Assembly: GCF_007988885.1 (NCBI RefSeq)
Contig: NZ_BJUZ01000002.1
Coordinates: forward strand, 496,001-560,000
Source of the DNA: Gluconobacter wancherniae NBRC 103581
GTDB taxonomy: Bacteria > Pseudomonadota > Alphaproteobacteria > Acetobacterales > Acetobacteraceae
Direction: 5' to 3'
DNA length: 64,000 nt
In this document: positions 45,050 to 53,673 of the stretch, one piece after another
Numbering within the stretch: the first letter of the stretch is position 1
Layout: each line of letters begins with the position of its first letter
Position numbers and translations under genes: made by a program
Notes under the pieces: generated by a model
The model's database searches: none
Seen by the model: the letters and a program-made list of their open reading frames with translations, nothing else
What the model was told of the DNA's origin: nothing

Positions 45050-45687
45050 GGAATTCCGATCATCTTGTGAGTTTGAAGTGACAGGCGCCACTGTGGGTGC
45101 TCCAGACAATATGCAACACTGGCCTGTGTATTTTCCAGACGCTCAGGGCCGTCCATCGGTTGAAGCCAGAAATGCTCAAATGTCAGCTCTTTGAACATCT
45201 CAGGTGGCAGCTCCGTCTGAGGATAAACCAGCTTCAGTTCAGAACCTGTGTTTTGAATGAGCTTTCCACCCGGCTTCGGGCTTACGCAGATCCAATCGAT
45301 ACCTTCGGGGGCTTTGATAGTGCCATTGGTTTCGACCGCTATTTCGAACCCGCGCTTGCTGACGGCATCAATCAGCGCCGGATCCAACTGTAGCAGGGGT
45401 TCGCCGCCCGTGAAGACGACGTATCGGCGTCCTGATGAATCGGCTCGGCTGTTCCAACACGCTTCAATTGTTTCCGCGAGGAGAGTAGCTGTTTCAAAAC
45501 GGCCCCCACCTTCGCCGTCCGTCCCGATGAAATCGGTATCGCAGAACTGGCATGCCGCAGTCGCGCGGTCACTTTCGCGGCCGGACCATAGATTGCAACC
45601 AGCAAACCTACAGAATACCGACGCACGGCCTGTTTGCGCACCCTCACCCTGAAGAGTGACGAACATTTCCTTCACAGCATATGACAT
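45046..45687 (-). CDS. queE: 7-carboxy-7-deazaguanine synthase (QueE), radical SAM
   Basis: A 213-residue radical-SAM enzyme turning carboxy-tetrahydropterin into carboxy-deazaguanine. The cluster motif is the CX14CX2C form: FAGCNLWSG, then [10 protein letters not shown], instead of the usual CX3CX2C; this variant is known from Burkholderia Que[19 protein letters not shown] and [14 protein letters not shown] (SAM contact GGE) are family features. The ATG at 45687 starts MSYAVKEMF as in homologues; the longer frame to 45792 is not supported. Confidence 0.93.
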   Translation of the reverse strand: MSYAVKEMFVTLQGEGAQTGRASVFCRFAGCNLWSGRESDRATAACQFCDTDFIGTDGEGGGRFETATLLAETIEACWNSRADSSGRRYVVFTGGEPLLQLDPALIDAVSKRGFEIAVETNGTIKAPEGIDWICVSPKPGGKLIQNTGSELKLVYPQTELPPEMFKELTFEHFWLQPMDGPERLENTQASVAYCLEHPQWRLSLQTHKMIGIP

Positions 45688-45811
45688 GACCGCAGCATGT
45701 CGGCGAGGATGCGTCCGGATGCAAGGAAAATTGTAGCTGCCTCTCTCCTTCGCGCATCTGAATTGCAGCAGGGGGATAGCCAAGTGGCACAATCATGATA
45801 GGGAGATGCTC

Positions 45812-46651
45812 ATGGCGGACAATCTCTCCCATTCTCCTGTTCTTGAATTTGCACCCCAGCGGGGGATCGGTCGTGTAACGGCTGCCTGGGCGGATCTGCG
45901 CGCGGGGCTTAAACTGTTCCCGCTTGCTTTCGCGTTGGGCTGGCTCGATATCAAGATGCGTTATCGGGGCTCGATGCTGGGACCTTTCTGGCTCACTCTT
46001 TCTACCGCAGTGATGGTTGCGGCGCTGGGTGTGATTTACAGCAAGCTCTTCCATATGGACCTGCCGCGTTATCTGCCTTTCCTGTCTCTGTCGATTGTAC
46101 TCTGGGGGTTCATCTCAACCATTGCCATTGATGCGGCGACGGTTTTCACCCAGAGCGCTTCACAGTTTCACTCCATGCGAACGCCAGCCAGTTTGCCGGT
46201 TCTGAGAGTTATTGTTCGCAACGTGCTGACGCTGCTGCACAATGCTGTGGTAATCGTGGCTGTGTTTGCAATCTTCCATGTCTGGCCCCATCAGAGCTGG
46301 AGTCTGCTGGTCAGTCTGCCCCTGTGGATTGCAGACAGTTTTGCAGGGGTTCTGCTAATCGGGATGCTCGGAGCACGCTTTCGCGACATTCCTCCGATCA
46401 TCGTCTCGGTGTTGCAGGTCTTTTTCTTCGTGACCCCGGTGATCTGGAAGCCGGACCTGATTTATCTGGGGCGTCAGTATTTACTGCTCGATCCGTTTTA
46501 CCCAATTCTGGAGATCGTTCGCGCCCCGCTTCTTGGTGGGAGTGTACGGCCTTCAATCTGGTTTGCAGCAATCACTCAGGCGTTTGTGCTCTGGGGTATT
46601 GCGGCAGTCTTCTTCTGTCGGATGCGCGCGCGCATTACTTACTGGATCTGA
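45812..46651 (+). CDS. ABC-2 type polysaccharide export permease (Wzm/KpsM-like)
   Basis: A 279-residue membrane protein with six helices. FALGWLDIKMRYRGSMLGPFWLTL near the N-terminus and FFVTPVIWKPDLI near the C-terminus are typical of O-antigen and teichoic/capsule exporters of the ABC-2 family (the first given here as a region spanning residues 36-59). The ATG at 45812 follows GGGAG by six bases and is preferred to the ATG at 45806. It pairs with the ATPase nine bases downstream. Confidence 0.88.
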   Translation: MADNLSHSPVLEFAPQRGIGRVTAAWADLRAGLKLFPLAFALGWLDIKMRYRGSMLGPFWLTLSTAVMVAALGVIYSKLFHMDLPRYLPFLSLSIVLWGFISTIAIDAATVFTQSASQFHSMRTPASLPVLRVIVRNVLTLLHNAVVIVAVFAIFHVWPHQSWSLLVSLPLWIADSFAGVLLIGMLGARFRDIPPIIVSVLQVFFFVTPVIWKPDLIYLGRQYLLLDPFYPILEIVRAPLLGGSVRPSIWFAAITQAFVLWGIAAVFFCRMRARITYWI

Positions 46652-46660
46652 GCGCCTTTT

Positions 46661-47437
46661 ATGCCTTCAGTCGTCGTCGAAAAGTTGCAAATCAGTTTTC
46701 CCCTGTATCATGGTCAAAGCCGCTCCCTGAAGCGCCACCTTGGCCGTTCGCTCTCTGGAATAAACGGAAACTCCCCTACGGCTCACCTGGCGCAGGATGC
46801 GCGGGAGCGCGTCGTGGTGGAAGTACTGCGTGGTATAGATTTCACGCTCAGACCTGGAGACAGGCTGGGGTTGATTGGTGGAAATGGGGCGGGAAAAACG
46901 ACACTGCTTCGGGCGCTGGCGGGTATCTATGAGCCGGTTGGAGGGCGTGTGCGCATTGAAGGCACGCTAGGTACGCTGCTGGACAGTTCTCTTGGCATGA
47001 ACCCTGAGCTGAGTGGGCAGGAAAATATTCGTCTGCGGGGTCTTTATTCGGGCCTCTCACGCGCCCAGACTGCAGCCGTAGAACGGGACGTTGAAGAGTT
47101 CGCTGAACTCGGCTCATACATGAAAATGCCAATCAAGGCCTACAGTTCCGGGATGTCCGTAAGGCTGGCTTTCGGTCTGGCCACCGCTATCGCCCCTCAG
47201 GTTCTGCTGATGGATGAGTGGTTCATGGCGGGTGATGGCGCATTCCGCAACAAGGCTCGTAAGCGTCTTGAGGACATTGTTGGAAAAGCGGAAATCATGG
47301 TGCTCTCATCTCACATGCCTGAAGTCATGAGAGAGTGGTGCACACGCGTTCTGTGGCTTGAAAATGGTCTCGTCAAAATGGATGGCAAACCTGACGATGT
47401 GCTTTCGGCTTATCTAGCCCCCAAGCCTGCTCTTTAG
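46661..47437 (+). CDS. ABC polysaccharide export ATPase (Wzt/KpsT-like)
   Basis: A 258-residue ATPase with Walker A GGNGAGKTT, signature YSSGMSVRLAF and Walker B VLLMDEWF. The D-loop/GDGAFRNKA and the long N-terminal leader before LRGIDFTLRPGD are typical of lipopolysaccharide exporters. At 258 residues it lacks the C-terminal carbohydrate-binding domain of full-length Wzt, so it is the short RfbE/KpsT style. No glycosyltransferase genes are adjacent, so the polysaccharide substrate is unknown. Confidence 0.9.
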   Translation: MPSVVVEKLQISFPLYHGQSRSLKRHLGRSLSGINGNSPTAHLAQDARERVVVEVLRGIDFTLRPGDRLGLIGGNGAGKTTLLRALAGIYEPVGGRVRIEGTLGTLLDSSLGMNPELSGQENIRLRGLYSGLSRAQTAAVERDVEEFAELGSYMKMPIKAYSSGMSVRLAFGLATAIAPQVLLMDEWFMAGDGAFRNKARKRLEDIVGKAEIMVLSSHMPEVMREWCTRVLWLENGLVKMDGKPDDVLSAYLAPKPAL

Positions 47438-47784
47438 AGGTTTAACCCAAATTTTGACGTAAGCCAGGCGGTACCCATGTAGAGGGCAATCGTCAGTACG
47501 CACCCGCATCCCAGTGATATCCAGAATGAAAATCCGCGGGTGAGCAGGAAGGGTATTAGCAGAAACATTGGAAGGGAGGGCAAGACATACCAGAATGTCG
47601 CTGATGCGTGTGTGGCCATGACTTGTGGGTCCGGCTTTTCCAGCCAGAGCCATATCATCCCCAGAACTGATACAAGCGGAAGTGAGGCTATAAGCGCGCC
47701 AAAGCGCGGATATGAGCGAGCCATACTTGAGATCGTTGCGATCAAAGCGGCAGAAAGAAACAGTTTTATGAGGAAGAAGAACAT
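47434..47784 (-). CDS. Small four-helix membrane protein, DUF3147-like
   Basis: A 116-residue integral membrane protein with about four hydrophobic helices and the conserved segment SYPRFGALIASLPLVSVLGM, as in DUF3147 proteins. No function is known. The start at ATG 47784 (MFFFLIKLFLSAAL) fits the family; the frame extends to a GTG at 47820. It overlaps the ABC ATPase by four bases at their convergent stops. Confidence 0.75.
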   Translation of the reverse strand: MFFFLIKLFLSAALIATISSMARSYPRFGALIASLPLVSVLGMIWLWLEKPDPQVMATHASATFWYVLPSLPMFLLIPFLLTRGFSFWISLGCGCVLTIALYMGTAWLTSKFGLNL

Positions 47785-47832
47785 TTGTCCGAGAAAACTT
47801 CCGGGAAAATGCGTGGCCACTCTATAAGAGAG

Positions 47833-47909
<77 letters not shown>

Positions 47910-48123
47910 AAATCGCTAGAAGCGATCTTTAGGACCGTACTTTCGAGGCCGTGTTGGCGTCCTCTTGGTCGGTGGCGGTGATTTAGCAGTGACCCCGGAG
48001 GCTGGCAATAGGCTTTTTTGAAAAAATGCATTTTTTCATCAAAAGACGCCTTTCCAGTAAGGAGATGATGAAACACTCTGCTGATTGTAACTTTACGTTT
48101 CGTCTTGAGTGAGGGTAAGCAGC

Positions 48124-49083
48124 GTGGGCCTTTCGCGGTGTGTGTACGGGTTTCTGTCATTTCTGATCGCGGGTGCGTTGTCTGGTTGTGCTCCGGATGA
48201 TGGAAAATGCACGATCGTCACTTATGGCAGGATGGAAGTCCTCAATTCTGTGGGTTCGCCAATCGTTCGTGCGGCTGTCAACGGACACCCTGTGGCTTTC
48301 GAAGTGGATAGCGGGGCTCAGTTCACAATGGTTGACCCCCAGTACTCTGAATTGCTCGAACTTGGTCCTCGTATAGGATCGAGCATGGGTAATGGAGTTG
48401 GCGGAAGCACTCTTGTCAGTGTCAGCAGCATTGATAAACTCGATCTCGGAACGTCCCAAGCGCATAATATTGCAGTCATCGAAGGTGGACACTTCAATCA
48501 TAAAATTGGTGCACTCCCGATTGTGGGTCTGTTTGGCGCTGATTTTCTAGCCAATTACGAGATGATGGTAGACATGCCTGACCACGAAGTCCGGCTGGCA
48601 AAAGTGCGGGGATGTGCTGACCCAACCCCGGTTTGGAAGGGGCGTAGCACGAAGATCAACATCGATAGGGAGGGTAGCAGTTCGAACATGATCGGATTGT
48701 CCGTGAAGGTAAACGGACATCCTGTGGACGCAATCCTCGATACCGGAGCTCAGATTACGCTTCTCTCGTTATCTGAGGCTCATCATGCAGGAGTGACTGA
48801 TGCCATGCTTGCTTTGGATCGTGTGGGTACGATCCGGGGCGTTGCGAACAATCCCCGAAAGAGTTTCATCCATCGTTTTGACACCCTTCAGGTGGGTGAC
48901 ATTGTCCTTCATAATGTTGTTTTTGCGGTTTCCGATGCTCTGTCGGAGCAGGATATGTTGCTCGGTGCTGATTTCCTTCAACATCATCGTGTTTGGATCA
49001 AATTGTGGGACGACACAGGCTACATTCAGCACGACAAGGATATTCCTGCCGATGATCCTATCCGGCGCAGGGAGCTTGATTGA
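48124..49083 (+). CDS. Lipoprotein with two retropepsin-like aspartic protease domains
   Basis: A 319-residue predicted lipoprotein (lipobox LSGC, Cys22, from the GTG at 48124, which has GAGGG upstream). It holds two copies of the retroviral-protease fold: catalytic EVDSGAQFTMV (Asp62) with distal GLFGADFL, and ILDTGAQITLL (Asp206) with distal MLLGADFL. Each copy has the D-[ST]-G active-site triplet and the hydrophobic-hydrophobic-Gly segment characteristic of retropepsins. In one chain they could pair into a pepsin-like active site. Bacterial relatives such as SpoIIGA and the PerP-type proteins of alphaproteobacteria have one domain. The substrate is unknown; location is probably periplasmic. 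Confidence 0.8.
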   Translation: MGLSRCVYGFLSFLIAGALSGCAPDDGKCTIVTYGRMEVLNSVGSPIVRAAVNGHPVAFEVDSGAQFTMVDPQYSELLELGPRIGSSMGNGVGGSTLVSVSSIDKLDLGTSQAHNIAVIEGGHFNHKIGALPIVGLFGADFLANYEMMVDMPDHEVRLAKVRGCADPTPVWKGRSTKINIDREGSSSNMIGLSVKVNGHPVDAILDTGAQITLLSLSEAHHAGVTDAMLALDRVGTIRGVANNPRKSFIHRFDTLQVGDIVLHNVVFAVSDALSEQDMLLGADFLQHHRVWIKLWDDTGYIQHDKDIPADDPIRRRELD

Positions 49084-49463
49084 TGACGCGGGAATAGAAT
49101 TCTGTTTTGCACATAGATGGTTCTGGTAATATCAGGCCAGAACCATTCTGCTAATGCAGAGTGGTTTTCTAGTTGCGGTCAATGATTTTATAGTAAGTTT
49201 CGTTATGACGATCCGCATGACTATGTTAGAAAAAATGGTCACCCATATCATAATATTTTACCTTATTTTTAAAATGCATTGATTTTAGTATTCTAATTCT
49301 CATTTCGTATGAATTCATCAGTGAGCGGTATTGTGGATTGCGTGCGCATTGAGTCCTGTAAGCGTCGTTAACGTTGTCTCAATCAATCACCCATAGAACT
49401 AGGGGGTAATTCGCCTGTCTCACCCGGAGTCAGGATTGCGTCCAGTCTGGTAGGTGATCCGAT
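49084..49463. other. Intergenic region upstream of the chemotaxis operon
   Basis: About 380 bases, AT-rich at 49170-49310. Its left part holds the tandem hairpins described separately; its right part should hold the chemotaxis promoter. A ribosome site (TAGGTGAT) lies six bases before the MCP ATG. No gene, tRNA or repeat array is visible. Confidence 0.6.
49117..49160 (+). terminator. Tandem hairpins after the retropepsin-like gene
   Basis: A 10-bp perfect stem ATGGTTCTGG / CCAGAACCAT (10-base loop, 49117-49146) is followed at once by TCTGC / GCAGA (49147-49160) and then GTGGTTTTCT. Together they form a plausible terminator, 34 bases after the stop codon. Confidence 0.6.
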
Positions 49464-50957
49464 ATGTCTGCCTCTTCGAGCCCAAGCTCCATGGCCAATC
49501 CCGCACTGGTGGGAGCAGGAATAGGGGCGGCATTCGCGGTCCCGGCGCTTGCCCTGTTCTCGGATGTGGCGTTTTCGTTTTATCGTGGCCAGGCAGAGCA
49601 TCTGTCCTTATTGACTCCTGAACATCTCCTTACCGTCGCGCTGCCGGTTGCCTGTCTGCTGGCGGGATATGTTTTTGTCGATCGCGTTCTTCTTTCTCCT
49701 TATCGAAACCTAATCAAAGACATAAAGATCATCGCGTTGGGGAGTGTGGAAACAGGGCAGTTTTCTGGCATGCCGGAATTGCAGGCAATTAGCCGGATGA
49801 TGACCGCCCAAAAAAACGAAGCTCATCAATTACAGAACGCCCTGTCTTATTCACAGGCAGAATTACAGAAGGCAAGGCAGGACGCTCAGGCCGCTGAGAA
49901 GGCGTCCCGAGACGCCAAAGCCGCGCAGGATCATATGATCGAGACCGTGGGCGTCGCTCTCAAGGCGCTTCGCGACGGAGATATGACTTTTCGCCTTGAG
50001 GAAGCTTTTCCTCTTCAGTACGAACGGCTTCGACATGATTTCAATGATGCAGCTAAAGACCTGCAAGAGGTGCTCAGCGGTCTAAGTGCCAGTGTTGCGA
50101 CCATCTCATCGGGTTCAACAGAGATTGCGTCTGCAGCGGATGATCTTGCGATGAGGACCGAGCAACAGGTCATTCGTCTCGAAGAAACAACGGCTTCGGT
50201 GGAAAATGTCACCGCCACAGTTCAAAAGACCGCAACGGCTACCGCTCACGCGAGTGAGGTTGCCGTGCAAACGAGAGAGCGGGCTGAAAAATCTGGTGCC
50301 GTCGTTATCGCAGCTATGTCGGCAATGCGCGATATTCAGCAGTCTTCAAGTCAGATTGGTCAGATTCTTGGACTGATTGATGATATTGCGTTCCAGACAA
50401 ACCTATTGTCGCTAAACGCGGGCGTCGAAGCTGCTCGTGCGGGAGACGCGGGACGTGGCTTCGCTGTTGTTGCTTCGGAAGTGCGTGCTTTGGCACAAAG
50501 GTCCGCCGAAGCTGCAAAAGAAATCAAGTCACTTATACTGTCGAGTACGCAACAGGTGGGAAAAGGCACCGCTCTTGTTCAGGAGACCGGTAGCGCAATG
50601 GAAATGATCGTCACGAATGTCAGTGAAATAAGTGTACTGATAGGTGAGATCGCCACAGCGGCGCAGAGTCAGGCAAATAACTTATCAGAGATCAGTATAT
50701 CTATTGGACAAATGGATCAGAATACGCAGCAAAACGCTGCCATGGTGGAAGAGGCGACCGCTGCTAGTCACAACCTCAGTGGAGAAGCCAAAGAACTGGT
50801 TCGACTTTTGAAGCACTTCAGAGTGGGTGCATATTATGAATTCGAAGGAGAGCCCTCTCCACTGAGGGTTGTTAACTCCGAAAATAATTCAAATGCTTTT
50901 GTTAGGGAAGATTCTCATCCAGTGATTGATGACGGATGGGAGGAGTTTCGGGAATGA
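49464..50957 (+). CDS. Methyl-accepting chemotaxis protein without a periplasmic sensor domain
   Basis: A 497-residue transducer. Two membrane helices (about residues 16-36 and 55-75) are separated by only some 20 residues, so there is no periplasmic ligand domain. A HAMP-like segment ([13 protein letters not shown]) precedes the signalling coiled coil with the hairpin tip [50 protein letters not shown] (a conserved region, residues about 306-355). The C-terminus ends in GWEEF-RE, a CheR-type pentapeptide tether. It probably senses membrane or cytoplasmic energy state. It is first of the che operon. Confidence 0.93.
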   Translation: MSASSSPSSMANPALVGAGIGAAFAVPALALFSDVAFSFYRGQAEHLSLLTPEHLLTVALPVACLLAGYVFVDRVLLSPYRNLIKDIKIIALGSVETGQFSGMPELQAISRMMTAQKNEAHQLQNALSYSQAELQKARQDAQAAEKASRDAKAAQDHMIETVGVALKALRDGDMTFRLEEAFPLQYERLRHDFNDAAKDLQEVLSGLSASVATISSGSTEIASAADDLAMRTEQQVIRLEETTASVENVTATVQKTATATAHASEVAVQTRERAEKSGAVVIAAMSAMRDIQQSSSQIGQILGLIDDIAFQTNLLSLNAGVEAARAGDAGRGFAVVASEVRALAQRSAEAAKEIKSLILSSTQQVGKGTALVQETGSAMEMIVTNVSEISVLIGEIATAAQSQANNLSEISISIGQMDQNTQQNAAMVEEATAASHNLSGEAKELVRLLKHFRVGAYYEFEGEPSPLRVVNSENNSNAFVREDSHPVIDDGWEEFRE

Positions 50958-51199
50958 ATATATTTATCTTACCGCCAGAGCTAAATTCTGAATACGCATC
51001 CATTTTATTGAATGAAATCCGAAATAATTCAGATGATATCGTTATCGATGCGCAGAACGTAAAGAAAATTGGTGGACTATGTTTGCAGATATTAATATCT
51101 TCCAGAAAAAATGGGATTAATATATTGAATCCATCAAAAAATTTTCTTGATGAAGCTGTTTTGTTGGGCGCAGAAAAAATATTGTTGGAGCAGCAATAG
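50954..51199 (+). CDS. Small STAS-domain protein in the chemotaxis operon
   Basis: An 81-residue single-domain STAS protein: strand IFILPP, helix [12 protein letters not shown], then [20 protein letters not shown] with the usual switch region, though Gly-Gly stands where a phosphorylatable Ser/Thr is usual. It starts on an ATGA overlap with the MCP and ends overlapping cheY. In Caulobacter and relatives a protein at this position is called CheX. Its role in chemotaxis is not established. Confidence 0.78.
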   Translation: MNIFILPPELNSEYASILLNEIRNNSDDIVIDAQNVKKIGGLCLQILISSRKNGINILNPSKNFLDEAVLLGAEKILLEQQ

Positions 51200-51561
51200 T
51201 GGCTGATATTCTCATTGTTGATGACTCTGCAACAATACGAATGTTGCTATCAGCAGAACTTAAAAATGCAGGCCATAACGTAACTGTCGCGATTAGCGGT
51301 GAAGAAGCATTGGATAAGTTGCGAGATCTAACCCCGCAACTCATCATAACTGACCTGAATATGCCAGGGATTAATGGTTTGGAGCTCATCGAGAAAGTAA
51401 GAAAAAAAGAAGCTATTTCTTTAATCCCAATTCTTATCCTGACAACTGAAGATAACCCTGAAAAAAAAGCTCAGGGACGGGCCGTGGGTGCTACGGGATG
51501 GATAATTAAGCCATTCAAACGCGATAAATTATTATTCGCTGTCGATCGACTTACGGCGTAA
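51199..51561 (+). CDS. cheY: Chemotaxis response regulator CheY (first copy)
   Basis: A 120-residue single receiver domain with D8-D9, phosphoacceptor D52 (LIITDLNMPG), a Thr in ILTTED and Lys in IIKPF. The GTG at 51199 overlaps the upstream stop as TAGTG. It is encoded directly before cheA, the usual site for the motor-binding or phosphate-sink CheY of alphaproteobacteria. Confidence 0.93.
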   Translation: MADILIVDDSATIRMLLSAELKNAGHNVTVAISGEEALDKLRDLTPQLIITDLNMPGINGLELIEKVRKKEAISLIPILILTTEDNPEKKAQGRAVGATGWIIKPFKRDKLLFAVDRLTA

Positions 51562-51572
51562 GGATTATCATA

Positions 51573-53657
51573 ATGGACGATCTTGATAGCATTCGTGACA
51601 TTTTCTTCGAAGAATGTAAGGAAAATCTTGAAATTCTTGAGGATAAATTAGAGAATTTCGATAGTGAAAACTATGATGAAGAATGTATATCAAGCATCTT
51701 TCGTGCTGTTCATTCCATAAAAGGCGGAGCTGCAGCATTTGGAATTAACAATATTGTTGATTTTGCAAACGACTTTGAGAGTGTTCTTAGTTGTGTGCGG
51801 TCAGAAAAAATTCATCTGGACAAAGAAGCTATATCATCCCTAATCACTGCCAGTGATTGTTTGAGTGATATAGTTTTTTCTTCAAAAAATAATGAAGAAA
51901 TTGATATTGAAAAATTTTCACCAGTCAAAGCTGAAATAGAACAGATCGTTGATAGCTATAATAATAAAAAGAATTTAGAGTTCGATATTAATGATTTTCA
52001 AGGAATTTCGTTTAGCCCTTCTTTAATATCTTTAGACATAAAAGATTTTTTTATAACAATATATCCAAAGAGAGAATTATATTCATGTGGAGATGACATA
52101 CGAAACTTATTCTCATCATTATCTAAATTGGGAATTTTTAGATCAAAAATAAAAATAGATAAAATTCCATCTATCATGGAAATGGAAGAAAAAAAATCTT
52201 ACTTAACATGGGAAATATATTTATCTTCCTCAGAAGAAGATAAAATAAAAGAATTACTTGAGTGGTCTTCTGATTTGTTAGAATTTTCTGTTTCTAGCAA
52301 GCAAGAGCAAGAGCAAGAGCAAGAGCAAGAGCAAGAGCAAGAGCAAGAGCAAGAGCAAGAGCAAGAGCAAGAGCAAGAGCAAGAGCAAGAGCAAGAGCAA
52401 GAGCAAGAGCAAGAGAAAGAGAAAGAGAAAGAGAAAGAGAAAGAGAAAGAGAAAGAGAAAGATACCAAGAATACCAAAGATTCAAAATCATCTGTACGTG
52501 TTGATGTTGATCGTATTGATAAACTTGTTGACTTAATGGGCGAAATAATTACTGGGCAATGGATGCTCAAAGATGCATTAAAGTGCCAGGATATAAAAAA
52601 AACTGATGAAGCCACGAAGCTCTTAGATGCTCTTGCCCATGAGATGCAAGAGGTCGTGATGGGTATGCGTGCACATCCTGTTAAACCAGTCTTTCAAAGA
52701 ATGTCTCGGGTGATGAGGGAGGCACAGCAAGCAACGGGCAAAAACATCAATCTAGTTTTGATTGGTGAAGACACTGAAATCGATAGAACCATTGTTGAGA
52801 AGATATCAGATCCGCTCACTCACATTGTTAGAAATGCTGCTGATCATGGAATTGAAGAGAATTTAGAAAGAACTGCGGTAGGTAAATCTTCAGATGGAAC
52901 GGTGACCATAAGGGCTTTTCAAAGGTCTGGAAGGGTAATCATTGAAATATCTGATGATGGCAGGGGAATGGATCCAGATTACATTTTTAAGAAAGCTATA
53001 GATAAAGGTCTTGTAGATTCTAACGCAGAATTAAGTGCTACGGAGAAATTATCACTAATTTTCCTCCCTGGGTTCTCAACAGCCCAAAAGGGCTCCTCGC
53101 TTTCTGGGCGAGGGGTTGGTATGGATGTTGTTAAGAAAAACATTTCAGAAGTAGGTGGAAGAGTATTTTTTGAAAGTAAAAAAGGACGTGGTTCAGTATT
53201 TACGATATCTCTTCCTTTAACTCTCGCTGTTTTGGATGGGGTTATTTTCAAAAATAACGGAAGATTTTTTATATTTCCAATTAGTAATGTGATTGAAACA
53301 ATAATATATGACAAAGAAAATATAAAGAAAATATCTAATAAAATTTCTGTATTAAGATATAGGGAAGATTTTATTCCGATATTTGATTTAGAAAAATTCA
53401 TACATAAACAAGAAAAAATAATAGATTATGAATCTATTATTGTCGTAGAAAATGATAAAAAAGAAAAAATAGCAATTTTTATTGATGGAGGAATAGATCA
53501 ATCTCGATTTGTAGTTAAAAGCGTTGAAAAGAATTATAAAAAAATCAAAGGCATATCATGTGTTACAATATTGGGTGACGGTAGCTTTGCGATGGTTCTG
53601 GATGTTGAAACCATCTCGGGCATGCTTATTACCGAAAAAACTTCAAACGTTCATTAA
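51573..53657 (+). CDS. cheA: Chemotaxis histidine kinase CheA with a repeat-encoded linker
   Basis: A 694-residue kinase. The Hpt domain has His47 in RAVHSIKGGAAAFG. Residues 130-240 form the P2-like region. Residues 244-296 are (Gln-Glu)19 then (Lys-Glu)7-Lys, encoded by a hexanucleotide tract. The dimerisation, ATPase (HIVRNAADHGIEEN, DDGRGMDPD, GRGVGMDVVKKNI, GRGSVFTISLPL) and CheW-like domains follow. All kinase motifs are intact. The highly charged linker between P2 and the catalytic core should be an extended or helical rod. The gene is very AT-rich outside the repeat. Confidence 0.95.
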   Translation: MDDLDSIRDIFFEECKENLEILEDKLENFDSENYDEECISSIFRAVHSIKGGAAAFGINNIVDFANDFESVLSCVRSEKIHLDKEAISSLITASDCLSDIVFSSKNNEEIDIEKFSPVKAEIEQIVDSYNNKKNLEFDINDFQGISFSPSLISLDIKDFFITIYPKRELYSCGDDIRNLFSSLSKLGIFRSKIKIDKIPSIMEMEEKKSYLTWEIYLSSSEEDKIKELLEWSSDLLEFSVSSKQEQEQEQEQEQEQEQEQEQEQEQEQEQEQEQEQEQEQEKEKEKEKEKEKEKEKDTKNTKDSKSSVRVDVDRIDKLVDLMGEIITGQWMLKDALKCQDIKKTDEATKLLDALAHEMQEVVMGMRAHPVKPVFQRMSRVMREAQQATGKNINLVLIGEDTEIDRTIVEKISDPLTHIVRNAADHGIEENLERTAVGKSSDGTVTIRAFQRSGRVIIEISDDGRGMDPDYIFKKAIDKGLVDSNAELSATEKLSLIFLPGFSTAQKGSSLSGRGVGMDVVKKNISEVGGRVFFESKKGRGSVFTISLPLTLAVLDGVIFKNNGRFFIFPISNVIETIIYDKENIKKISNKISVLRYREDFIPIFDLEKFIHKQEKIIDYESIIVVENDKKEKIAIFIDGGIDQSRFVVKSVEKNYKKIKGISCVTILGDGSFAMVLDVETISGMLITEKTSNVH
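52302..52460 (+). repeat. Hexanucleotide microsatellite in cheA
   Basis: Nineteen uninterrupted CAAGAG units (52302-52415) followed by seven AAAGAG units and a final AAA (52416-52460). The unit is two codons, so gain or loss of units keeps the frame and changes only linker length. Perfect uniformity at the DNA level implies recent or ongoing slippage expansion. Confidence 0.97.
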
Positions 53658-53673
53658 ATTTTTAGGTGTAGAG

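Noticed and set aside
52302-52460. Repeat considered as a CRISPR array or transposon terminal structure
   Set aside because: Units are six bases with no spacers, in frame inside cheA; no cas or transposase gene is present.
52199-52615. Antisense open frames across the cheA repeat (poly Ser-Cys and poly Ala-Leu)
   Set aside because: They exist only because the hexanucleotide tract has no stops in any frame; there is no ribosome site and no conserved fold.
53524-53673. 50-residue N-terminal extension of cheW
   Set aside because: It overlaps the end of cheA in another frame; CheW homologues begin near the ATG at 53674.
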